Source: Microbacterium sp. SORGH_AS_0862 (lineage in GTDB: Bacteria; Actinomycetota; Actinomycetes; Actinomycetales; Microbacteriaceae). Taken from it: a stretch of DNA of 64,000 nt. The position numbers were made by a program, and so were the translations under genes. Shown here one piece after another: positions 9,024 to 17,676 of the stretch. The notes under the pieces were generated by a model. That model worked only from the letters and a program-made list of their open reading frames with translations. It ran no database searches and was not told where the DNA came from. How positions within the stretch are numbered: the stretch's first letter is position 1; each line of letters opens with the position of its first letter. Where the stretch lies: contig NZ_JAUTAY010000001.1 in NCBI RefSeq assembly GCF_030818795.1, positions 2,108,001 through 2,172,000 on the forward strand, given 5' to 3'.

Positions 9024-9141
9024 GAGTCCGGCATCCTCGATTCTCAGTTCAAGGCCGCGGCTCGTGGCACCGCACGCGTCGCCATTGTTCCATATCCGCC
9101 GGATCGCCCGCGATTCACGGCGCGCGCCGCGCCGCGGACGG

Positions 9142-10176
9142 TCAGAGCACGTTGCGCGTGAGCTGCACGGAGCCTTCCGGCCACCAGGATCCGGCGCGTG
9201 GTCCGCCGTTGCAGACGCCGTCGCTCTCGCCGGGCGGCTTGATCCACAGGTTCGTGTCGACGACGTCGTCGCCGTAGGTGCCGCCGGGGTCGCCCACGAG
9301 TGCCGTCGGGTCGTTGCACCACTCGCTCGTGGAGACGCCGGCGCCGTTGCGCGACGTGTCGATGAGGGCGTGGCTGCCGCCGAGGAGCGTGGACACCTCG
9401 TGCGCGTACGCGAACTCGTCCGCGGTGGGGTTGTAGTTCGACACGTTGGTGGCGAAGCCGCGCACCTTGTCGGTGACCCCGACCCGCTGGATGAGAGAGG
9501 CCATCTCCGAGGCGGGTCGCCAGTTCGAGTGCCCGCCGTCGAGGTACACCCAGGTGTCCACGCCGACGAGACGCAGTGCCGCATCGTGAAGGGCGCTCAT
9601 GCGCTGGCCGATGTTGGCGTCGCAGTCGGGTGCCTGGGCGAGGCTGTCCGGCTCGAGGACGACGATCTTCTGCACGTCCTTCACGCTCGCCAGCGCCTGG
9701 CCGATCTCCGCGGTCCAGGTCGCGTAGGAGGCGTCGTCCAACCCGCCTGCGGACTGGCTGCCGCAGTCGCGCTCGGGCAGTCCGTACACGACGACGGCGA
9801 GCGCCGCGTCCTGATCGCGCGCCTCGGCGGCGAGGTTCAGGATGCGGGGGCCTGCGTCGCCGATCGGATCGATCTCGGGGGTGAGCCAGTAGGCGGTCGG
9901 TTGAGCGGCGAGATAGTCGGCAGCGGCCTGCGCGTCGGACTCCAGCCCGCCCTCTGTCGCGGCCTTGCTCGCCTTGGACTCCTCCGGCACCACGATGCGT
10001 GTGCCGACGCCCGGAGCCTGAGCGCCGAGGAACTGCAGCCCGGAGGTGATCGCCCAGCCGACGACGCCGACGGCGGTGATCACGATCACGAGGCTCGCCG
10101 CGAGCACGGTGATCAGCAGCCAGCGGGGAAAGGCGCGCCGGCGTGGACGGGCGGGCCTTGCTGGCGTGGAACTCAC
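9142..10176 (-). CDS. Membrane-anchored GH6 family glucanase
   Basis: A 344-residue protein with a basic N-terminus, one TM anchor (residues about 20-44) and an external glycoside hydrolase family 6 domain. The family signatures are present: VVVYGLPERDCGS (the RDC Asp at 137, which tunes the acid) and VVLEPDSLAQ (D177, the expected general acid). TWVYLDGGHSNW, FATNVSNYN and IDTSRNG are also typical. GH6 enzymes cleave beta-1,4-glucans by inversion. The start is GTG at 10176 (MSSTPARP). There is no carbohydrate-binding module. A membrane-bound GH6 next to a GT2 synthase parallels glucan synthase/glucanase pairs, so it may trim or release a self-made glucan rather than feed on plant cellulose. 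Confidence 0.88.
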   Translation of the reverse strand: MSSTPARPARPRRRAFPRWLLITVLAASLVIVITAVGVVGWAITSGLQFLGAQAPGVGTRIVVPEESKASKAATEGGLESDAQAAADYLAAQPTAYWLTPEIDPIGDAGPRILNLAAEARDQDAALAVVVYGLPERDCGSQSAGGLDDASYATWTAEIGQALASVKDVQKIVVLEPDSLAQAPDCDANIGQRMSALHDAALRLVGVDTWVYLDGGHSNWRPASEMASLIQRVGVTDKVRGFATNVSNYNPTADEFAYAHEVSTLLGGSHALIDTSRNGAGVSTSEWCNDPTALVGDPGGTYGDDVVDTNLWIKPPGESDGVCNGGPRAGSWWPEGSVQLTRNVL

Positions 10177-10234
10177 GCAAGGACTGTACCGTGCGCCCGC
10201 GCTACCCTGACTGCAACGACCGGAAGGACACAGG

Positions 10235-11065
10235 ATGTCGGACTCGATCATCGTGGGCGTGACGGATGCGGAGGGCTCGCAGCGTGCGGTCGACTGGGCG
10301 GCGGCTCGGGCGCTTCGAGGCGGGGAGCGGCTCGTGCTGTTCTCCGTCGTGGGCGGCGCCACCGGAGCCGTGGGCGAGGACGACGTGTTGACGGCGGCCG
10401 TCGCCGCCACGCGTGCGCGCCTCGAGCAGCAGGCCGACCGCCTGCGGTCGACGGGTGTCTCGTGCGAGGTGCGCGTCTCGCACGGCAATCCGGTCGCAGA
10501 GCTCGTGGAGGCGTCGAAGGAGGCACGGCTGCTCGTGATCGGCGGAGAGAAGCGCGGGCAGGGGCGCCGTGGTCAGCACGGCTACCGGATCGCCGCAGGA
10601 TCCCACTCGCCCGTCGTCGTGGTGCCGCTGGATGCGCTCGCGGACGGGGAGGGCGTCGTGGTCGGTGTCGACGGCTCGGAGGTCTCCGACGCGGCGGTGG
10701 CATTCGCGGCGGCTGAGGCCGAGCGCTTCGGCGAGACCCTGACGATCGTCTCGGCGTGGATGCCGGTCGCCGTTCCCGGCGATTTCGGCGTGTACCCCGA
10801 TCTCTATCTCACGGATCTCAACGCGATCACCCAGTCCGCCGTCGACCGTGTGGCAGAGAAGGTGAGCGAGGCGTACCCGGGCCTCCACGTGCAGACCCGC
10901 GTCGTCGAAGGTGATCCCGCCGCGGCGATCGCGGATGCGGCGGGCGCGGCGAGGCTCGTCGTCGTCGGTTCGCACGGGCGCGGCGCCTTCGCGCGCTTCC
11001 TTCTCGGATCGGTCAGCGAGGAGGTCGTTTCTCAGGTGACGACCGCCACGGCCGTCGTCCGCTGA
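10235..11065 (+). CDS. Universal stress protein, tandem UspA domains
   Basis: A 276-residue cytoplasmic protein of two UspA-fold repeats (residues about 1-135 and 140-276). The repeats start SIIVGVTDAEGSQRAVDWA and GVVVGVDGSEVSDAAVAFA. The C-terminal repeat keeps the ATP-binding loop pattern GSHGRGAFARFLLGSVS, whereas the first repeat has only GGEKRGQGRRGQHGYRIA, so nucleotide binding is probably confined to the second half. Start ATG with CGGAAGG upstream; TACCCT at 10203-10208 may be its -10 box. It is divergent from the glucanase. Such proteins respond to starvation, hypoxia or envelope stress in actinobacteria; the specific signal here is unknown. Confidence 0.9.
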   Translation: MSDSIIVGVTDAEGSQRAVDWAAARALRGGERLVLFSVVGGATGAVGEDDVLTAAVAATRARLEQQADRLRSTGVSCEVRVSHGNPVAELVEASKEARLLVIGGEKRGQGRRGQHGYRIAAGSHSPVVVVPLDALADGEGVVVGVDGSEVSDAAVAFAAAEAERFGETLTIVSAWMPVAVPGDFGVYPDLYLTDLNAITQSAVDRVAEKVSEAYPGLHVQTRVVEGDPAAAIADAAGAARLVVVGSHGRGAFARFLLGSVSEEVVSQVTTATAVVR

Positions 11066-11156
11066 ACGGATTCCCACAGTTCCGGCGCGTACGGCCCACA
11101 GGCGCCCTGGCGGGACTACCTTTGTGCCACCACGGTAGGCGGACGAAGGAGTCCTC

Positions 11157-11363
11157 ATGGATCGTGCAACACAGATAGCTGTCACCGCTCTCGGCCTGAT
11201 CGCGCTCATCGCGGTAGCCGTCGGCGTCTTCGCTGCGGGGGCGCTCCCCGGGCTGGAGCCCCACGCGCAGCGGGTCGCGAGCCTCGTCCCCTTCGTCGTC
11301 GCGACGCTCGCTGTGCTGAGTGCGCTCGCGCTGACGGTCTCGCGGCGACGTCTGCATCGCTGA
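11157..11363 (+). CDS. Small two-TM membrane protein, unknown function
   Basis: A 68-residue protein with two hydrophobic helices (about residues 6-28 and 38-58) and a basic C-terminus RRRLHR. The ATG is preceded by AAGGAG at 11144-11149. No family was recognised. It follows the universal stress protein gene by 91 bp and may be an independent transcription unit. Confidence 0.6.
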   Translation: MDRATQIAVTALGLIALIAVAVGVFAAGALPGLEPHAQRVASLVPFVVATLAVLSALALTVSRRRLHR

Positions 11364-11384
11364 CCGGCGTCGCGGCGAAAAGCG

Positions 11385-11426
11385 GAGAGGCCCTCTGCGG
11401 CCTGGGGGAACCGGAGAGGACCTCTC
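11385..11426. repeat. Paired GAGAGG-N-CCTCT palindromes
   Basis: GAGAGG-C-CCTCT at 11385-11396 and GAGAGG-A-CCTCTC at 11414-11426 lie about 29 bp apart centre to centre, in a 247-bp gap with no convincing gene (11364-11610). They could be a two-site operator or RNA hairpins. The same gap has TTGACA at 11539-11544 but no matching -10 box. Confidence 0.3.
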
Positions 11427-11610
11427 ATCACACGGGCGGAACGCTCCGTGCCTTCGCTCGCCGTCGATGACCCGAACACGTTCGGCGTGCGGTGTTGCCC
11501 CTTCAGTATGGGAAGCGCGCGTGACCGGGCGGAGGGGCTTGACAACGGCGTCGCGATCCGTTCGTCATCCGACGCGCCGCGTCACACGTTCGTCATCCTT
11601 TCTCAGTAGC

Positions 11611-11757
11611 ATGGCGCTCATGGCGCGCGAGGGGCAACGCAATCCGGAGCCGGGCGGGTCCCGATGGCTCATCTACGTCGGGGTGGCGCTGCTCGCGCTC
11701 GGGGTGGGGGCCCTCGTGTTCGCCTCGATCATCAGTTACCTCAACGCCATCCTCTAG
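11611..11757 (+). CDS. Small single-TM membrane protein, unknown function
   Basis: A 48-residue protein with a hydrophilic N-terminus (REGQRNPEPGGSRW) and one TM helix (about residues 21-44) ending in IISYLNAIL. ATG codons at 11611 and 11620 are both possible; neither has a clear ribosome site. The reading frame has typical high third-position GC. No family recognised. Confidence 0.45.
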   Translation: MALMAREGQRNPEPGGSRWLIYVGVALLALGVGALVFASIISYLNAIL

Positions 11758-11846
11758 CGGTCTGCGCTCGCAGGCGTACGCCTCGGCTCGCGCGGCGACG
11801 GAGTGTTCTGCCGCGATCAGTGCGCGGTGCCTTCGCGGCAGAGTCG

Positions 11847-11875
11847 TTGCACACCGGGTGTGTGACCGGTAACAT
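11847..11875 (+). promoter_or_regulatory. Promoter of the arabinose operon (TTGCAC-N17-TAACAT)
   Basis: A -35 box TTGCAC at 11847-11852 and a -10 box TAACAT at 11870-11875 are separated by 17 bp, an almost textbook sigma-70-type arrangement rare in this GC-rich window. The start of araD is 57 bp downstream. Confidence 0.7.
11861..11874. promoter_or_regulatory. Palindromic operator TGTGACCGGTAACA overlapping the -10 box
   Basis: A 14-bp palindrome with one mismatched pair and a CpG-flanked CCGG centre, typical of LacI/GalR-type operators. It covers the spacer and the -10 box, so binding would block transcription. No LacI-type gene is in the window; the regulator must lie elsewhere. Confidence 0.6.
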
Positions 11876-11931
11876 TTGTTTCGGCCGGCCGGGTATGGGA
11901 CCCCGCGGGCCACGAGACCAATGGAGCACCC

Positions 11932-12654
11932 GTGACAGGCAGCGCAGCCACGCCCTTCCCCTCTGACGTCCAAGCGGCCATCGACGCCGTCCGCGATGAT
12001 GTCGCGACTCTGCACGGTGAACTTGTGCGCTACGGACTGGTGGTGTGGACCGGAGGCAACGTCTCGGGTCGGGTGCCGGGTGCGGACCTGTTCGTGATCA
12101 AGCCGTCCGGCGTCTCCTACGACGATCTGACCCCGGCGAACATGATCCTCTGCGATCTCGACGGCAACGTGATCCCGGGCACGCCCGGCAGCGAGCGTTC
12201 GCCCTCGAGCGACACGGCCGCGCACGCCTACGTCTACCGCAACATGCCCGACGTGGGCGGGGTCGTGCACACGCACTCCGACTACGCCGTCGCGTGGGCG
12301 GCCCGCGGCGAGGAGATCCCCTGCGTGATCACCGCGATGGCCGACGAGTTCGGCGGCCCGATCCCGGTCGGACCCTTCGCGATCATCGGCGACGACTCGA
12401 TCGGCCGTGGGATCGTCGAGACGCTGCGCGGGCATCGCTCGCGCGCAGTCCTCATGCGCAACCACGGGCCGTTCACGATCGGCGTGAGCGCGAAGGATGC
12501 GGTCAAGGCGGCCGTCATGGTGGAGGACGTCGCGCGTACGGTGCACATCGCGCGTCAGGGCGGCGAGCTCGTTCCGATCCCTCAGGAGGCGATCGACAGC
12601 CTGTACGCGCGGTACCAGAACGTCTACGGACAGAGCGGGGACGACCGGCGATGA
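11932..12654 (+). CDS. araD: L-ribulose-5-phosphate 4-epimerase
   Basis: A 240-residue class II aldolase/adducin-fold enzyme that interconverts L-ribulose 5-phosphate and D-xylulose 5-phosphate, the last step of L-arabinose entry to the pentose phosphate pathway. Family motifs are WTGGNVSGR near residue 40, IKPSGVSYDDL near 62, SERSPSSDT near 85, the zinc-binding VVHTHSDYA near 110 and the third zinc ligand in LMRNHGPFTIG near 175. The GTG start has GGAG seven bases upstream. It is first in an operon and overlaps araB by ATGA. Confidence 0.93.
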   Translation: MTGSAATPFPSDVQAAIDAVRDDVATLHGELVRYGLVVWTGGNVSGRVPGADLFVIKPSGVSYDDLTPANMILCDLDGNVIPGTPGSERSPSSDTAAHAYVYRNMPDVGGVVHTHSDYAVAWAARGEEIPCVITAMADEFGGPIPVGPFAIIGDDSIGRGIVETLRGHRSRAVLMRNHGPFTIGVSAKDAVKAAVMVEDVARTVHIARQGGELVPIPQEAIDSLYARYQNVYGQSGDDRR

Positions 12655-14225
12655 CCGCTGCAGACGCCATCACGACGGGGCGTACCTGGCTCGGTATCGA
12701 GCTCGGCTCCACGCGCATCAAAGCCTGCCTGATCGACGAGACCGGCGCGGTGATCGCGGTGGGCGCTCATGCGTGGGAGAACAGCTACGTCGACCGCCTC
12801 TGGACCTACTCCCTGGACGAGGTCGTCGCGGGCCTGCAGGCCGCGTACGCGGCGCTCGTGGCGGATGCGATCCAGCGTCACGGCGTGCGCCCCGAGACCC
12901 ACGCCGCCATCGGCGTCTCCGCGATGATGCACGGCTATCTCGCGTTCGACGCGTCCGGTGAGCTGCTCGTGCCCTTCCGGACGTGGCGCAACACCAACAC
13001 GGGGCCCGCATCGAGCGCGCTGAGCGAGCTGTTCGGAGTCAACATCCCCCTGCGCTGGTCGATCGCGCACCTGCACCAGGCGGCCATCGACGCCGAGCCG
13101 CACGTGCCCCACATCGCCTCGATCAACACCCTCGCGGGATACGTCCACCGCCGTCTGACCGGTCGGTCGGTGCTCGGCGTGGGCGACGCATCGGGCATGT
13201 TCCCGATCGACGCGGCCACGCGCGACTACGACGCGGAGCTGCTCGCCCGTTATGACGCACTCGGTGCGATCGATGTTCCGCTGGCCGACATCCTCCCGGA
13301 GGTGCTTCCCGCGGGACGCGAGGCGGGCGCACTCACCCCTGAAGGCGCAGCGCTCCTCGACCCGTCGGGCGTGCTCCGTGCCGGCATCCCGCTCTGCCCG
13401 CCTGAGGGCGATGCCGGGACCGGCATGGTGGCCACCAACGCCGTGGCTTCGCGCACGGGCAACGTGAGCGCGGGAACGAGCATCTTCGCGATGGTCGTCC
13501 TCGAGCGCCCCCTCGAGCGGGTGCACCACGAGCTCGACCTCGTCACCACGCCCGCGGGGGATCCCGTCGCGATGGTGCACTGCAACAACGGGGCGAGTGA
13601 GCTTGCCGCCTGGGTCGAGATGTTCTCGCGCTTCTCTGCCGCATCCGGTCGTCCTCTCGATGCGGACGCCGTCTTCGAGGCGCTCTTCCGCGAGGCGGTC
13701 GCCGGTGAAGCGGATGCGGGTGGGCTGCTCGCCTACAACCATCTCGCCGGCGAACCCATCGCCGGACTCGATGAGGGGCGTCCCCTCGTCGTGCGCACGC
13801 CCGACAGTCGCCTGACCCTCGCGAACTTCATGCGTGCCCAGCTCTACGGCGTGTTCGGGACCCTGGCCCTCGGGATGCGGGTGCTCGCCGAGGAGGGCGT
13901 CGCGCTCGATCTGATGTTCGCGCACGGTGGCATGTTCCGCACGGCCGGCGTCGCCCAGCGCTTCCTCGCGGGCGCGCTCGCCGCCCCCGTCGCGGTCGGC
14001 GAGACCGCATCCGAGGGCGGCGCCTGGGGGATCGCGGTGCTCGCTGCGTATCTCGGCGAGTCCGACCAGTTCGATCTGTCCACCTACCTCGAGCGCCGAG
14101 TGTTCGCCGGCGCCGCGACCTCGACCGCGGAGCCCGACGCCGACGACGTCGCCGGCTTCGCCGCCTACCTCGAGCGCTACCGGTCCGGCCTCGCCATCGA
14201 AGCCGCTGCCGTCGCCGCGCTCTGA
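12651..14225 (+). CDS. araB: FGGY-family carbohydrate kinase, probable L-ribulokinase
   Basis: A 524-residue FGGY kinase. The N-terminal phosphate loop GIELGSTRIKACLIDE, the substrate-side block SAMMHGYLAFD, and the C-terminal nucleotide region FAHGGMFRTAGVAQRFLA and GETASEGGAWGIA are intact. It is placed between araD and araA with an ATGA overlap, so phosphorylation of L-ribulose is the natural inference. Sequence blocks such as FRTWRNTNTGPAS differ from what is familiar in E. coli AraB, so it is better called an araB-position FGGY kinase. Long open sequence continues upstream in frame, but the ATG at 12651 coincides with the coupling overlap and the start of the kinase fold. Confidence 0.85.
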   Translation: MTAADAITTGRTWLGIELGSTRIKACLIDETGAVIAVGAHAWENSYVDRLWTYSLDEVVAGLQAAYAALVADAIQRHGVRPETHAAIGVSAMMHGYLAFDASGELLVPFRTWRNTNTGPASSALSELFGVNIPLRWSIAHLHQAAIDAEPHVPHIASINTLAGYVHRRLTGRSVLGVGDASGMFPIDAATRDYDAELLARYDALGAIDVPLADILPEVLPAGREAGALTPEGAALLDPSGVLRAGIPLCPPEGDAGTGMVATNAVASRTGNVSAGTSIFAMVVLERPLERVHHELDLVTTPAGDPVAMVHCNNGASELAAWVEMFSRFSAASGRPLDADAVFEALFREAVAGEADAGGLLAYNHLAGEPIAGLDEGRPLVVRTPDSRLTLANFMRAQLYGVFGTLALGMRVLAEEGVALDLMFAHGGMFRTAGVAQRFLAGALAAPVAVGETASEGGAWGIAVLAAYLGESDQFDLSTYLERRVFAGAATSTAEPDADDVAGFAAYLERYRSGLAIEAAAVAAL

Positions 14226-14246
14226 AAAATCGAAAGAGAGATATCC

Positions 14247-15758
14247 ATGCCTCGCACACCCTTGTCCAGCTCCCTCGACGGCTACGAGGTCTGGTTCGTC
14301 ACCGGCAGCCAGAACCTCTACGGCGAAGAGACGCTCAAGCAGGTCGCTGAACAGTCCCAGGCCGTCGTCGCGGGTTTGGGCGAGCTTCCCGTGAAGGTCG
14401 TCTGGAAGCCTGTGCTCAAGGACGCCGACTCGATCCGTCGGATGGCGCTGGAGATCAACAGCCGCGATGACGTCATCGGCGTCATCGCGTGGATGCACAC
14501 CTTCAGCCCCGCCAAGATGTGGATCTCGGGCCTCGACGCCCTCCAGAAGCCGCTGCTGCACCTGCACACGCAGGCCAACGTCGAGCTGCCGTGGGCCGAC
14601 ATCGACTTCGACTTCATGAACCTCAACCAGGCCGCCCACGGCGACCGCGAGTTCGGCTACATCCAGACGCGGCTGGGCGTTGCGCGCAAGACGGTGGTCG
14701 GACACGTGTCGAACCCGGTCGTCCGCCAGCAGATCGAGGACTGGGAGCGCGCCGCTGCCGGCTGGGCCGCGGTGCGCACGTTGAAGCTGGCCCGCTTCGG
14801 CGACAACATGCGCTACGTCGCCGTCACCGAGGGTGACAAGACCGAGGCGGAGCTGCGCTTCGGCGTTCAGGTGAACACCTGGGGCGTCAACGAGCTGGCG
14901 GATGCGGTCGCCGCCGCATCCGAGTCCGACATCGACGCGCTCGTGGCCGAGTACGAGGAACTGTACGACGTCGTCGACGAGCTGCGCGTGGGAGGCGAGC
15001 GGCACCAGTCCCTGCGCGACGGAGCCGCGATCGAGCTCGGCCTGCGCTCGTTCCTCGAGGAGGGGGGCTTCGGCGCCTTCACGACGAGCTTCGAAGATCT
15101 CGGCGCCCTGAAGCAGCTCCCCGGCCTGGCCGTCCAGCGCCTCATGGCCGAGGGCTATGGCTTCGGCGCCGAGGGCGACTGGAAGACGGCGATCCTCGTG
15201 CGTGTGGCAAACGTCATGGGTGCAGGTCTGCCCGGCGGCGCGAGCCTGATGGAGGACTACACCTACGACCTCGTGGCAGGTGACGAGAAGATCCTCGGCG
15301 CGCACATGCTCGAAGTCGCCCCGTCGCTGACCACCGCCAAGCCGCGGTTGGAGATCCATCCGCTCGGCATCGGCGGCAAGGAAGACCCGGTGCGCCTGGT
15401 CTTCACCGCCGACCCCGGCTCTGCCGTCGTCGTCGCCATGAGCGACATGCGCGACCGGTTCCGTCTGGTGGCCAACGTGGTCGAGAACGTGTCCGCGCCG
15501 GAGCTGCCGAAGCTGCCCGTGGGTCGTGCCGTGTGGAAGCCCGCTCCCGACTTCGCGACCTCGGCCGCTTGCTGGCTCGCGGCGGGAGCCGCCCACCACA
15601 CGGTGATGTCGACCGCGGTCGGCATCGAGGTGTTCCGGGACTTCGCCGAGATTGCGAAGACCGAGCTGGTGGTCATCGACGAGGCGACCACGGTGCGTGA
15701 CTTCCAGCGGGAGCTCCGCTGGAACCAGGCGTACTACCGCCTCGCGCAGGGCCTGTGA
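14247..15758 (+). CDS. araA: L-arabinose isomerase
   Basis: A 503-residue enzyme of standard length that converts L-arabinose to L-ribulose using Mn2+. It opens with the family block [15 protein letters not shown]. Metal-binding regions are visible: [11 protein letters not shown] (about residues 303-313), a Glu in [15 protein letters not shown] near 370 and [11 protein letters not shown] near 447-457, which supply the expected Glu/Glu/His/His set. [12 protein letters not shown] and [12 protein letters not shown] are also typical. The start ATG follows GAAAGAGAG. It is third in the operon, 21 bp after the kinase gene. Confidence 0.96.
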   Translation: MPRTPLSSSLDGYEVWFVTGSQNLYGEETLKQVAEQSQAVVAGLGELPVKVVWKPVLKDADSIRRMALEINSRDDVIGVIAWMHTFSPAKMWISGLDALQKPLLHLHTQANVELPWADIDFDFMNLNQAAHGDREFGYIQTRLGVARKTVVGHVSNPVVRQQIEDWERAAAGWAAVRTLKLARFGDNMRYVAVTEGDKTEAELRFGVQVNTWGVNELADAVAAASESDIDALVAEYEELYDVVDELRVGGERHQSLRDGAAIELGLRSFLEEGGFGAFTTSFEDLGALKQLPGLAVQRLMAEGYGFGAEGDWKTAILVRVANVMGAGLPGGASLMEDYTYDLVAGDEKILGAHMLEVAPSLTTAKPRLEIHPLGIGGKEDPVRLVFTADPGSAVVVAMSDMRDRFRLVANVVENVSAPELPKLPVGRAVWKPAPDFATSAACWLAAGAAHHTVMSTAVGIEVFRDFAEIAKTELVVIDEATTVRDFQRELRWNQAYYRLAQGL

Positions 15759-16702
15759 TGACGGGCTCGGTGCCGCTGTCGGGAACCCAGCACCTGCTGC
15801 GGTCGGGTGATGTGGAGGCGTGCATCGCGAGCGTCGGTGCGTCGCTGCGCACCCTCACGCACGCCGGGCGCGACCTCGTCGTCCCCTTCGGGGCGGACGA
15901 GGTCCGTCCCGCCTACCGAGGGGCGACCCTTGCCCCGTGGCCCAACCGGGTCGTGGACGGCCGCTACGCCTTCGGGGGCGAGGACTACCGTCTCGCCCTG
16001 ACCGAGCCCGCCCGCGGCCACGCGCTGCACGGACTCGCGGCATGGCTCGACTACACGGCGATCGACAAGGGCCCGGATCACGTCACCCTGTCCGCGGTGG
16101 TCGAGGCGCAGGACGGATACCCGTGGCGCGTCCGCGTCGAGACGCGTTTCGCGTTGGATGCGGAGGGCCTGACGCAGACGGTGACCGCGTTCAACGAGTC
16201 CGACACGGCGGCCCCGTACGGTACGGGCCCGCATCCGTATCTCGTGGCAGGTGATGGACTCGTCGACGACTGGACCTTCGAGCTGCCCGCCGCCGAGGTC
16301 CTGCACGTCACGGAGGATCGGCTGGCGCCGACCGAGCTGCGCGCGGCCGAGGCGGACGACTCGTCGCGGTTCGACTACCGCACCGCACGACGGATCGGTG
16401 CGGCCGAGATCGACCACGCCTACACCGGACTCATCCGCGACGCGGATGGCCTGGCGACGGTTCGCGTGACGGATGCGGATGGCCGCGGCGTCGCGATGAC
16501 GTGGGATGCGGCGTGCCCCTGGGTCCAGGTGCACACGGCCGACCGCCCCGGGCTCTCGGGGCACCGCGTGGGGCTCGCGATCGAGCCCATGACCTGCGCG
16601 CCGGACGCGTTCAACGCGGACCGGTACCCCTACGACGCCGGCCTGCAGGTTCTCGAGCCCGGGGGGTCGCTCTCGGCGAGCTGGACCATCCGCGCCATCT
16701 GA
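15758..16702 (+). CDS. Aldose 1-epimerase (galactose mutarotase-like)
   Basis: A 314-residue protein of the aldose-1-epimerase fold, which interconverts alpha and beta anomers. The catalytic His is in GTGPHPYLV (near residue 160) and the catalytic Glu in GLAIEPMTCAPDAFN (near residue 275). The block ATLAPWPNRVVDGRYAF, with the conserved Asn-Arg, and ARGHALHGLA are intact. The ATG at 15758 overlaps the araA stop (TGATG); a GTG three bases earlier is an alternative. As the last gene of the arabinose operon it would supply the right L-arabinose anomer to the isomerase. Confidence 0.92.
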   Translation: MTGSVPLSGTQHLLRSGDVEACIASVGASLRTLTHAGRDLVVPFGADEVRPAYRGATLAPWPNRVVDGRYAFGGEDYRLALTEPARGHALHGLAAWLDYTAIDKGPDHVTLSAVVEAQDGYPWRVRVETRFALDAEGLTQTVTAFNESDTAAPYGTGPHPYLVAGDGLVDDWTFELPAAEVLHVTEDRLAPTELRAAEADDSSRFDYRTARRIGAAEIDHAYTGLIRDADGLATVRVTDADGRGVAMTWDAACPWVQVHTADRPGLSGHRVGLAIEPMTCAPDAFNADRYPYDAGLQVLEPGGSLSASWTIRAI

Positions 16703-16721
16703 CCCGCATCCTTCCGCTTCC

Positions 16722-16785
16722 AAGACACGTTCGCCTGTCACAGATCGCGCCTCCGGCGTCGATCTGTGACAGGCGAACGTGTCTT
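16722..16785. repeat. Long perfect palindrome, 26-bp stem
   Basis: Arms 16722-16747 and 16760-16785 are perfectly complementary (26 bp); the 12-base centre can pair further (CGCC with GGCG, one bulge). The stem begins AAGACACG and includes CTGTCACAG. This is far longer than needed for a terminator and has no coding role. It may be a REP-like intergenic element or a protein-binding cruciform. Confidence 0.85.
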
Positions 16786-16797
16786 GTGGGGGATGCG

Positions 16798-16837
16798 GAA
16801 GGCCCCGGAGAGGAAGGGATCCTTCTCCGGGGCCTTC
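16798..16837. terminator. Bidirectional terminator hairpin
   Basis: A 14-bp stem (16798-16811 with 16824-16837) centred on GGCCCCGGAG/CTCCGGGGCC lies between the convergent epimerase and CsbD-like genes. It directly follows the long palindrome. Confidence 0.85.
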
Positions 16838-16860
16838 GATGACAGGGCGCGCGCCGGTCG

Positions 16861-17058
16861 TCAGCTGTCGCGCAGGTTCTCCTTGACCTCGTTGCGATGC
16901 TCGACCGACTCCTTCTCGGCCTCGGCCTTCTTGACGTTGGCGTCCGCCTTCGCCTCGTCGATCTTGTCGCCGATGCGGTCCGTGGTGTCGTCCCACTTGT
17001 CCTTGAGCTTGCGACCAGCGGTCTCCGCGGTCTCCTTCGCATCATCGATGAAACCCAT
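16861..17058 (-). CDS. CsbD-like small hydrophilic stress protein
   Basis: A 65-residue, highly charged, Cys-free protein (begins MGFIDDAKETAETAG) that looks like one long amphipathic helix with Asp/Glu-Lys repeats, as in CsbD-type or LEA-like stress proteins. Such proteins accumulate under general stress in actinobacteria and are thought to be intrinsically disordered. The ATG is preceded by GAAGGGAGC. It has no operon partner. Confidence 0.7.
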   Translation of the reverse strand: MGFIDDAKETAETAGRKLKDKWDDTTDRIGDKIDEAKADANVKKAEAEKESVEHRNEVKENLRDS

Positions 17059-17173
17059 GATGTGCTCCCTTCGTCGAGGTGTGCCGACAGGCTAATCCGG
17101 GGACCCTGCGGGATCAGCGGGGTTGCACGAGTTCGCCCTGGTTGCTAGCGCACGGCGGGTGCATACTCGCTTC

Positions 17174-17602
17174 ATGCGGTTCGAGACGACCATGTCGCAG
17201 TTCGGTAGCAACACGGGCATCGAGATCCCCGCGGACGTCATCGAGGAGCTCGGCGGCGGCCGTCGCCCCGCGCTGGTGGTGACCGTCAACGGCTACACAT
17301 ATCGCTCGACCGTCGGGGCGATGGGGGGCAAGCGCCTGATCCCGTTCAGCGCGGACAAGCGGCGCGAGACGGGCATCGGCGGTGGCGATGCCATCGACGT
17401 CGACGTCGAGCTCGACACCGCTCCGCGCACGGTGGAGGTGCCGGAGGACCTCGCCGAGGCGCTGGCATCCGTGGGGCTCCGCCCCGCCTTCGACGCATTG
17501 TCGCCCAGCGCGCAGAAGGCCCACGTCACCGCGGTGACGGGCGCCAAGGCGGCAGAGACGCGGCAACGCCGTGTCGATCGAGTGGTCGAGTCCTTGCGCT
17601 GA
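17174..17602 (+). CDS. DUF1905/YdeI-type (bacteriocin-protection-like) protein
   Basis: A 142-residue protein. Residues about 1-88 match the DUF1905 beta-barrel (EIPADVIEELGGGRRPALVVTVNG, YRSTVGAMGGKRLIPFSADKR) and residues about 90-142 the YdeI/OmpD-associated helical tail (VPEDLAEALAS, FDALSPSAQKAHV). Proteins of this pairing are common in actinobacteria; some are described as bacteriocin-protection proteins, but no activity is established. The ATG at 17174 has CATACT six bases upstream, a possible leaderless promoter; earlier in-frame GTG codons are less likely. Confidence 0.8.
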   Translation: MRFETTMSQFGSNTGIEIPADVIEELGGGRRPALVVTVNGYTYRSTVGAMGGKRLIPFSADKRRETGIGGGDAIDVDVELDTAPRTVEVPEDLAEALASVGLRPAFDALSPSAQKAHVTAVTGAKAAETRQRRVDRVVESLR

Positions 17603-17676
17603 GGCCACGGGGTTTTCTCCTCTCTCCACCCGTGAGTCACCGAGGCCCCTCCGATAGAATCGGGGGAGGGGGTGCT

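Noticed and set aside
12624..15599. A 991-codon reverse-strand open frame opposite the arabinose genes
   Set aside because: It is antisense to araB and araA, which carry all catalytic motifs. Long antisense frames are expected in GC-rich DNA, and this one has low-complexity Arg/Gly/Asp/Glu content and no family similarity.
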